A stretch of 47,863 bases of DNA from CAYUET01 sp964443875 (lineage in GTDB: Bacteria > Auribacterota > JAFGBW01), in contig CAYUET010000021.1 of assembly GCA_964443875.1 (NCBI GenBank), positions 1 to 47,863 on the forward strand, written 5' to 3'. Below, piece by piece: positions 42,153-47,863 of the stretch (its first letter is position 1; every line of letters begins with the position of its first letter). A program made the translations under genes and the position numbers. Under the pieces are notes generated by a model. That model saw nothing but the letters and a program-made list of their open reading frames with translations. It was not told where the DNA came from and made no database searches.

Positions 42153-43658
42153 ATGGAAATGAACAGTATTATTTTTTTTGCGGCAGGAATGGCCTTGGGA
42201 AGCCTTGCCGTCTGGCTTTATTCGAAAACAAAACTTAATGAATGTGTTTTGAAATCAGAATCAGATAAGGCTTTGCTTCAGGAAAAGTTTTTAAGCAAAG
42301 AGGCTTCTGTGCTTGATCTTCAGGCCAAGGTTGAAACGTTGAACCAGGAGCTTTTACAGAGTCGTGAGCTTTATCGCCAGGAATCCTCCAAAAGGGCAGG
42401 ATTTGAGGAGAATTCCTTAAGAATTCCGGTTCTGGAAAAACAGATTGCAGAAAAGGAAGAGAACCTTAAAGAATCCGCTCAGCAGATTTCAGATTTGAAT
42501 TCAGAGAGGATCCGGATTCAAACCCAGGTGACGGAAGAAAAAAAGAGGATGGAGGATAAAATCCAGATGCTGGAAAATCTGCACCAGAAGTTTTCTGAAT
42601 CCTTTAAGGTTCTTTCCATGGATGCCTTAAAAAACAGCCAGCAATCCTTTCTGGAACTGGCTAAAAATGAACTGGAGAAAATTCAGACCTCCTCAAAAAC
42701 CGATCTGGAAGCACGCCAGAAATCCATCCAGGAAATCGTTTCGCCTTTAAAGGAATCCCTGCTGAAGGTGGATTTTAAAATCAATGAAATGGAGAAAACA
42801 AGGGTTGGCGCCTACTCCTCCCTCCTGGAACAGATCAAATCCGTTTCGGAAACCCAGGTGAAGCTTCAGGGGGAAACCTCCAATCTTGTAAAGGCTCTGA
42901 GGGCTCCTGTGGTCAGGGGACGCTGGGGGGAAATCCAGCTTAAACGCGTTGTGGAAATGGCCGGGATGCTGGAATACTGTGATTTTGAGGAGCAGACAAC
43001 GGTTCGGAATGATGAAGGGTACCTAAGGCCGGATATGCTGATAAGGATTCCGGGAAAGAAACTCCTGGTTGTGGATTCCAAGGCTCCTTTACAGGCCTAT
43101 CTGGAGGCTTTGGAGGTTTCGGATGAAGAACAGAAAAAAATGAAGCTGAAGGAGCATGCGCGGCATATCCGGATGCATCTTAAAAAATTATCCGAGAAAT
43201 CCTACTGGGATCAGTTTAAGAATTCTACTCCGGAGTTTGTTGTTCTGTTTCTGCCGGGGGAAACCTTCTTCAGCGCCGCCCTTGAGCAGGATCCGGGACT
43301 TATTGAATATGGGGTTGAGCAGAAGGTGATTCTGGCCACGCCCACAACTCTGATCGCTCTTTTGCGGGCCGTGGCCTATGGCTGGAGACAGGAAACCATT
43401 GAAGATAATGCGAAAGTGATCAGCGAACTTGGAAAGACCCTTTATGAACGCCTGGTTACGCTGGCGGATTATTTTGAAGCGCTGAAAAGAGGGCTGGAGC
43501 AGTCGGTGAACGCCTACAACAGCGCCGTGGGGTCGCTGGAAAGCCGGGTCATGAGCCCGGCACGCAAGTTCAGGGAACTGGGGATTCCCGCGGTTAAGAA
43601 CATTCCTCTTCTTGAAGGGGTGGAGCATTCCGTGAGAGTTTTGAAAGCCCTGGAGTAG
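42153..43658 (+). CDS. rmuC: DNA recombination protein RmuC
   Basis: RmuC limits inversions at short repeats and carries a nuclease-like fold. The 501-residue protein has an N-terminal membrane helix (5-22), a long coiled coil (30-180) and the RmuC domain (about 190-460) with VRGRWGEIQLKRVVE (residues 278-292), LRPDMLIRIPGKKLLVVDSKAPLQAYLE and FVVLFLPGETFFSAAL. I chose the ATG at 42153, with GAGGG five bases upstream; the frame is open upstream but runs through the terminator. It is followed directly by an interspersed repeat. Confidence 0.95.
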   Translation: MEMNSIIFFAAGMALGSLAVWLYSKTKLNECVLKSESDKALLQEKFLSKEASVLDLQAKVETLNQELLQSRELYRQESSKRAGFEENSLRIPVLEKQIAEKEENLKESAQQISDLNSERIRIQTQVTEEKKRMEDKIQMLENLHQKFSESFKVLSMDALKNSQQSFLELAKNELEKIQTSSKTDLEARQKSIQEIVSPLKESLLKVDFKINEMEKTRVGAYSSLLEQIKSVSETQVKLQGETSNLVKALRAPVVRGRWGEIQLKRVVEMAGMLEYCDFEEQTTVRNDEGYLRPDMLIRIPGKKLLVVDSKAPLQAYLEALEVSDEEQKKMKLKEHARHIRMHLKKLSEKSYWDQFKNSTPEFVVLFLPGETFFSAALEQDPGLIEYGVEQKVILATPTTLIALLRAVAYGWRQETIEDNAKVISELGKTLYERLVTLADYFEALKRGLEQSVNAYNSAVGSLESRVMSPARKFRELGIPAVKNIPLLEGVEHSVRVLKALE

Positions 43659-43667
43659 GAACCGGCG

Positions 43668-43833
43668 CTTCGATCGTTTCGATACATCCGCCTGAGGGCA
43701 GGAGGCAGGGCACCCACAAGGGGTGCCCCTGCGCGACCGGGATGGCAGGAACGAGCGACGACGATGGCGAAAGATGGGAGGACGGTCATTGAGTGATGAT
43801 CGAAGATAATCGTATCGAAATGAACGGCGGTGG
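43668..43833. repeat. Interspersed palindromic repeat, copy A
   Basis: The repeat starts CTTCGATCGTTTCGATACATC and ends TATCGAAATGAACGGCGGTGG. It is 166 bp and closely related to copy B (46004-46122), with which it shares both ends. Copy A has extra central sequence, including a perfect hairpin GGGCACCC/GGGTGCCC. The 3' part holds an imperfect GATxATC/GATAATC hairpin. It begins ten bases after the rmuC stop. Confidence 0.8.
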
Positions 43834-44204
43834 AAGGAAGATTTTCTTTCGCTTGAATGGTTCGAGAATTTTTAAAAAGAGAAGATTGTGTTCTTTATTT
43901 TTAGATGTTATGAGAATTTTGAGTTTCTTGTTCAGCATGGGATGAATGACTGGAACCGATGCAAGTATTTAAAGAACATTGTTTTTTATATGAAAAAAAG
44001 AACGGAATTATGCAATAAGAACAAAACTGAGTTTAAGCAGATATACAGATAATTGCTTACCCGGCTGTTGAGTAAAAAATCTCTTTTTTTTATGATTAAA
44101 TTTCTATAAATTTCATGCCCCGCAGTTTACTGCGGGGCGTTTTTGCTGTAAGAATCAGCATTCAGAATGCGGATAGAAAAATTGTCGGATTCTTACATTT
44201 TTTT
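43834..44204 (+). other. Gene-free stretch with two tandem forward terminators
   Basis: No protein gene is convincing between rmuC and rnk. Near the end, GCCCCGCAG (44117-44125) and CTGCGGGGC (44130-44138) form a perfect 9-bp hairpin followed by GTTTTT. TGTAAGAATC (44147-44156) pairs with GATTCTTACA (44188-44197), followed by seven T. These terminate transcription on the plus strand, yet no known gene lies upstream since rmuC, 460 bp away. A small RNA upstream is possible but not shown. The first hairpin could also serve as a stop for rnk on the minus strand. Confidence 0.55.
44117..44143 (+). terminator. Strong hairpin with T-run, first of two
   Basis: A perfect 9-bp stem (GCCCCGCAG/CTGCGGGGC) with loop TTTA, followed on the plus strand by GTTTTT. 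It has no gene directly upstream on that strand. Confidence 0.75.
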
Positions 44205-44606
44205 ATTAACCGAGGCTTCCGGCTGATAGAGTATGTCTTCAATTTGAATTCGCCTAATGCCTCCAGGGACAGTCCATTCTATGGTATCTCCTTTTGCATA
44301 ACCTAATAGTCCGGTACCGATGGGGGAAAGCACTGAGAGTTTTCCATTTTCAATGCTTGCCTCGGAGGGGAATACAAGTGTCGCTTCCGTACGATTGTTG
44401 TTTTCAAGATCACAAAAAATGAGGCGGGTGTTCATGGTAACTATATTTTCAGGGACTTCTTTGGAATCGACAATTTTTGCTTTTTGAAGTTCAGCTTCAA
44501 GGGAAATGAGGTCTTTCCTGTCTCTGTAATTAGCTTCTGTTGTTAATAATAATTCTTTGAGCTTCTTGTAATCCTTTTCTGTCACAAAAATATGTCTTTT
44601 GGTCAT
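44193..44606 (-). CDS. rnk: Rnk-like regulator (GreA/GreB C-terminal domain)
   Basis: The 137-residue protein has an N-terminal helical segment (RHIFVTEKDYKKLKELL) and a C-terminal GreA/GreB-like domain with VTMNTRLIFCDLE, LVFPSEA and LSPIGTGLLGYAKGDTIEWTVPGG. Rnk binds RNA polymerase near the secondary channel and influences nucleoside diphosphate kinase and other genes. It lies in the reverse direction near the YitT gene. It lacks the long GreA coiled coil, which separates it from GreA and GreB. Confidence 0.85.
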   Translation of the reverse strand: MTKRHIFVTEKDYKKLKELLLTTEANYRDRKDLISLEAELQKAKIVDSKEVPENIVTMNTRLIFCDLENNNRTEATLVFPSEASIENGKLSVLSPIGTGLLGYAKGDTIEWTVPGGIRRIQIEDILYQPEASVNKKM

Positions 44607-44673
44607 TTTAAGATACTCCTTTTTTTAAAATGTTTACCGGTATTATCAATTTGTTTCATTTTGAATGAATTTT

Positions 44674-45534
44674 TTACCAATCCGGTTGATTTCCAATGTT
44701 GAGACCGGTTACATCCGAAGCTTCCATTATGGAAATGAATGCGTTTTCATCCCGGGAGATCACTATTTTTTTTAAACGGTATATTTTGCTGCGGTTGATA
44801 ACACTAAACAGGATTTTTTTATCAAGCCCTTCATACCCCCCCCTGCCTTCAATAATTGTGATCCCTATATCGAGTTTTTTGGTCAGGTCCTCAAGAATTT
44901 GATCCCATTTGTCTGAGATGATAAAGACGGTCTTTCGGATATTCATGCCATGAAATACCATGTCGGTTGCTTTTGCGGAAACAACAATATAAATCAAGGT
45001 ATACAGGACATTTTCAAGCGGAAAAAAACAGGCTGCTGCAATCATGACCAGGGCGTTTATAATGATCTGTCCAGAGCCGATGGTAAGGGAGAAAAATTTA
45101 TTGAAGATGGCACATACGATTTCTGAACCTCCGGAAGATCCTTTCGAGCTGAGCATTATTCCGGTTCCTATTCCTGAAATAATGCCTGCGATAAAGGCTG
45201 CAAGAAATTTGTCCTGAATGATAAGTTTTACATCTATATAGTACAGTAACAGGGAATAAATCAGAATTCCCCAAAAGGAATATGCCACAAATCTTAATCC
45301 GATATAATACCAGCCCAGAAAAAATATGGGAACATTGATATAAAAATAGATCATTCCGAGTGAAATAAATGGAAATAGATAGTAAAGAATCAAGGAAAAA
45401 CCTGTAAAGCCGCTGGAAATAAAATCGTGCGGGATTAAAATGCCTTTAACAGCAAAAGCGCATAATACCCCGCCGATGATAAGTAAAAATGTCTGGATAA
45501 AAAAATCAATGAAGATAGAATGTTTTTTTTTCAT
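44674..45534 (-). CDS. YitT family membrane protein (DUF161/DUF2179)
   Basis: The 286-residue protein has five or six membrane helices (residues 10-190), with the VKGILIPHDFISSGFTG and GIMLSSKGSSGGSEIV motifs that mark YitT proteins, followed by a soluble C-terminal DUF2179 domain with FIISDKWDQILEDL and IIEGRGGYEG. The family function is not known. It is transcribed toward rnk with 67 bp between them. Confidence 0.88.
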   Translation of the reverse strand: MKKKHSIFIDFFIQTFLLIIGGVLCAFAVKGILIPHDFISSGFTGFSLILYYLFPFISLGMIYFYINVPIFFLGWYYIGLRFVAYSFWGILIYSLLLYYIDVKLIIQDKFLAAFIAGIISGIGTGIMLSSKGSSGGSEIVCAIFNKFFSLTIGSGQIIINALVMIAAACFFPLENVLYTLIYIVVSAKATDMVFHGMNIRKTVFIISDKWDQILEDLTKKLDIGITIIEGRGGYEGLDKKILFSVINRSKIYRLKKIVISRDENAFISIMEASDVTGLNIGNQPDW

Positions 45535-46003
45535 GAAGGGGTCCTTTATTTCAGGGTTGATTTATCCAATGAAGGTTATTTTCGAAGGCCTTGAAACGTT
45601 GCTAATATCTATTTTTTGTTGTGTGTTGAAAATCATGTGCACCATGATTTTTCCTGATGAATTTTATAATGATCAGATTGTTAAGGTTGAAATTACTATG
45701 TAAAAGGAAAAACAAAATCAGAAAACTCTGAAAAATCACTTAGAAAATTTTTATAAAGGACAGAACATGAGCATAGTAATGAATAGTAGCTCCGCTATGG
45801 AGATATTTAATCGTACAAAGAAAAAATAAAAGGATGCATATAGGAATCGCTGAAATTCACTTTCTGACTAGATGAATTTAATTTGAAAAGTAACATAACT
45901 TTAATATAATTAAGAGGATGAACGTATGTCAAGATAATAGTCTCGGATTGGGATTTCAGACGGTGGCAATTCTCTATGCCTGAACTGGATTGTGATTCTG
46001 ACC
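45535..46003. other. Gene-free stretch before repeat copy B
   Basis: This 470-bp stretch has no recognised protein gene. A perfect 9-bp hairpin AAAATCATG/CATGATTTT (45629-45651, loop TGCAC) may be a weak bidirectional stop. A 20-codon ORF with a good ribosome site lies at 45767-45829. The rest is AT-rich and looks eroded. Confidence 0.5.
45767..45829 (+). CDS. Possible 20-residue peptide or gene stub
   Basis: ATG at 45767 is preceded by AAAGGA with seven-base spacing and opens a 20-codon frame (MSIVMNSSSAMEIF, then a basic Lys-rich end). It may be the stub of a lost gene or a small peptide. I recognise no family. Confidence 0.2.
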   Translation: MSIVMNSSSAMEIFNRTKKK

Positions 46004-46122
46004 CTTCGATCGCTTCGATACATCCGCCTTCGGCGCACACTCAGCGACCGGGATGTGGAAAGAGGGGAAGGCGGTCATTGAGTGATTATCAAAGATAATC
46101 ATATCGAAATGAACGGCGGTGG
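46004..46122. repeat. Interspersed palindromic repeat, copy B
   Basis: A 119-bp relative of copy A that shares its left end (CTTCGATCG-TTCGATACATCCGCC pattern) and its right end (GGTCATTGAGTGAT to GAACGGCGGTGG). In this copy the GATTATC/GATAATC arms with an AAA loop are a perfect hairpin (46085-46101). Its right end supplies the first codons of the following ORF. Confidence 0.8.
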
Positions 46123-46990
46123 TTGTTTACAAGAAGAAGTGAATCAATATACTGGAGCCTTAGACCCGGTGATGCGTGTGTTTGGCTTTGTTCTAGGAGA
46201 ACAAATGCCTGAAGTTCTTAAATCATCGGAAACAGAATCCGGGAAATGGGCAAGTCAGGCGTTTGGTGCAATCGCAGCAATTGTTCCTGAATGGCAGGGC
46301 TTATCCCTTGTTATCGCTGGTAGGGATTTGAGCGGACAGGTGGTGAAAATAAGCATTCATACAATGGATTTTTACAGTGATGTGGATTCAGGAAAATATA
46401 ATCTGATTGAAATGGATTCTAAAAACAGTGAATTGAATAAGGAATGGATTGTGGATGTGGGGATGTCAGCTGCTGATTTTGCTTTGAAATATGATGTTCT
46501 GGCAAAAGGCATTCAATCTTTGGATCTATCTCTTAATACGCAAAAATTTATTGGGCTGACAGGGGTAATGGATAAGGGGTTAGATGTTGGAGCCAAGGCT
46601 CTTCAGAATCGTTTGCGAAATGTATTTTTGGACATCCCAAAGTTATACATGAGTTATGACAGTATGCTGGAAAATATTGAATCCGGGAAAACTAATGGCT
46701 TATGGGATGTAGGTAGTCTTTTGCTTAAGTCAGCAGGAATTTTAATTGGGATCACTTCAGACTACAAGACTCTGTCCAATATATCAACGAACAATCCGGA
46801 TGCTTTATACAATGATTTTGCAAATGGCGTGTTTGCGGATACAGAGGATCTGGATTTAAGTAAGTACAATGATGCTTCAAAAATTTATTCTGATAGCGTT
46901 GTCAATAGTGTGGGTAAATCTGTAAGTTCGATAAGTAAGGTGTATTCAATAACCAAAGATGGGGTAATGTCCCATTCGATGTTAAAATAA
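46082..46990 (+). CDS. Unknown protein, probably truncated by a repeat and an insertion sequence
   Basis: The 302-residue frame starts inside repeat copy B, so its first 14 residues (through NGGG) are repeat-derived. Residues from 17 on look like real protein, with alternating hydrophobic and charged stretches, a GFVLGEQMPEVL segment, an SLVIAGRDLSGQVVKI strand pair and later helices. I do not recognise a family. The stop codon TAA ends at 46990, next to the presumed left end of an IS256-type element, so the C-terminus may also be cut. It may be a fragment of a larger secreted or toxin-like protein, but this is speculation. Confidence 0.45.
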   Translation: MIIKDNHIEMNGGGCLQEEVNQYTGALDPVMRVFGFVLGEQMPEVLKSSETESGKWASQAFGAIAAIVPEWQGLSLVIAGRDLSGQVVKISIHTMDFYSDVDSGKYNLIEMDSKNSELNKEWIVDVGMSAADFALKYDVLAKGIQSLDLSLNTQKFIGLTGVMDKGLDVGAKALQNRLRNVFLDIPKLYMSYDSMLENIESGKTNGLWDVGSLLLKSAGILIGITSDYKTLSNISTNNPDALYNDFANGVFADTEDLDLSKYNDASKIYSDSVVNSVGKSVSSISKVYSITKDGVMSHSMLK

Positions 46991-46995
46991 AGTGA

Positions 46996-47050
46996 TGGTT
47001 TCCAATCAATCCGATACAATCGGATAACCAAAAAACAAGAAAGGAAACCA
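46996..47050 (+). promoter_or_regulatory. Nested inverted repeats that can hide the transposase ribosome-binding site
   Basis: TGGTTTCC (46996-47003) pairs with GGAAACCA (47043-47050), which contains the AAGGAA ribosome site, and inside them ATCCGAT/ATCGGAT (47009-47025) pair around ACA. A long transcript entering from outside would fold and block translation; a transcript starting inside would not. This is a known way for insertion sequences to limit transposase, but here it is inference. Confidence 0.5.
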
Positions 47051-47052
47051 CC

Positions 47053-47844
47053 ATGAACGAGGATTTTATCACAAAGGTACTGTATGGGAAAGAAGGATTT
47101 GAAGGATGCAGGAGAATGATTCAGGAAGGCATGAATGGAATCATGATTAATGCCTTGAAAGCGGCTATGCAGGAAGAGGTAGAGAAATTATGCGGGTTAA
47201 AATATAAGCCTGCAAAAGAATCTAAATATCAACGAGGCGGAAGCACTCGAGGTAAAGTTTATCTTGAAGGACGTATGGAGCCGATGGACCATCCACGGGT
47301 AAGAGGCAAGGATGGAAAAGAAAAGAAGCTTGAGAGTTATACAGAGGCCGCGGATATGGGAAGAGCTGTAGAAGATATGTTTAGGGCTGTAGCAGCGGGA
47401 GTCAGTTCGCGAGATATAAGAATATTGCACCCTGGTTCAACTGGCTTCAGTTCAAGTACGGTGAATCGATATTGGATGAAGCATGGTCTCAGGTATTTGG
47501 AAGAGTTAAGGAATCGAAAAATTGAAAATCCGTTTGTAGCGGTTATGATTGATGGGATTGTTTTAAGTGAGGATTTAACGGCCTTGGTGTGTTTAGGAAT
47601 AGAGGAAATAGGGCAGAAAATGATGTTAGATTTTGAGATAGGAAGAGAAGAAAACTTCGAGCTCTGCAATGCCTTATTGGAGCGTTTAAAGAACCGTAAC
47701 ATGAAATTTGGAGGAGGAGATCCGTTTTTCGTATTGGATGGCTCAGCAGCGCTCGATAAAGCTGCTAGAAAACAGTATGGAGAAAGAGTTCGCATACAAC
47801 GATGCCTTGTAAGCGCTCAATTAACCCCATCTTCCCAGGGATAA
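47053..47844 (+). pseudogene. IS256-family (mutator-type) transposase, truncated
   Basis: The 263-residue frame begins like IS256-family transposases (MNEDFITKVLYGKEG, LKAAMQEEVEKLCGLKY) and shows the first catalytic Asp in VMIDGIVL and the second in FVLDGSAAL. It agrees with the family through RIQRCLV near residue 253, where family members continue with the helical His-Lys region. Here the frame turns to unrelated residues and stops within 11 codons. The third catalytic residue (Glu) is missing, so the enzyme should be inactive. Full-length members are about 400 residues. Confidence 0.85.
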
Positions 47845-47863
47845 GATGAGATGGCAAGATTTT

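Larger units (their letters stand above)
46991..47863 (+). mobile_element. IS256-family insertion sequence, partial (runs off or is cut at the window end)
   Basis: The presumed left end begins near AGTGATGGTTTCC and carries a nested inverted repeat (46996-47050) before the transposase ATG. Its start next to the ORF stop is consistent with insertion there. The right end is not seen: the transposase frame leaves the family pattern at about 47811. The sequence after it contains a short CATCTT/AAGATG inverted repeat (47828-47848) that could belong to another element. Confidence 0.65.

Noticed and set aside
1..47863. CRISPR array, prophage or integrase-flanked island
   Set aside because: No regularly spaced repeats, Cas proteins, integrase or phage structural genes were seen; the only mobile signals are the repeats and the IS256-type element.

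Overview
The window looks like the chromosome of a motile, diderm (Gram-negative-type) bacterium of moderate to low GC. Evidence for an outer membrane is an omptin-like beta-barrel, a second possible beta-barrel and gmhA for heptose synthesis. Evidence for motility is flagellin, FliD, FliS and FlgM together with type IV pilus genes. The gene order tsaC, ywlE-type phosphatase, rpiB, glyA is also known from Firmicutes, yet the cell envelope is diderm. I cannot fix the phylum from sequence alone; a deep-branching diderm lineage (for example the Omnitrophota or similar uncultured groups) is only a guess.

Layout. Positions 1-1034 are an eroded accessory region. It holds a small membrane protein and three gene fragments, including the first residues of a type I restriction HsdR subunit ended by an amber codon. 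Positions 1139-3858 carry a small possible surface protein, a membrane-anchored glycosyltransferase-like protein and rsmE. A housekeeping operon follows (4055-9637): metK, comF, miaA, hflX, a PilZ protein and a ddl gene broken by a one-base frameshift. Next comes a pilus-assembly cluster (9741-14815): a stand-alone MshEN domain protein, PilB, PilC and a PilS-like kinase.

Positions 15112-24236 hold the late flagellar genes, tRNA-Leu(UAG), flagellin, fliD and fliS. Facing them are a GT-C glycosyltransferase and two type IV pilins. Then come tRNA-Leu(UAA), aat, a CgeB-like glycosyltransferase and flgM. Flagellin, fliD and flgM each have a sigma-28-like promoter. The flagellin leader carries two perfect hairpins that present GGA in their loops, the second containing the Shine-Dalgarno sequence. 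This looks like a CsrA-controlled leader and is the most striking regulatory signal in the window.

Positions 24384-31032 form one long forward gene set: purD, purE, tsaC, ywlE, rpiB, glyA, nrdR, an NHL-type propeller protein and gmhA. Reverse-strand genes follow (31020-38324): a U32/RlhA-like protein, a Nudix hydrolase, a cardiolipin synthase-like PLD, a spermidine synthase-like membrane fusion and a GT4 glycosyltransferase. After pfkA come a DUF4404-like protein, a folX-folM-like pair, an omptin homologue, rmuC, rnk and a YitT-family protein.

The right end (43668-47863) is accessory. It has two copies of a palindromic interspersed repeat, an orphan pair of terminators, an ORF trapped between a repeat and an insertion sequence, and a truncated IS256-family transposase.
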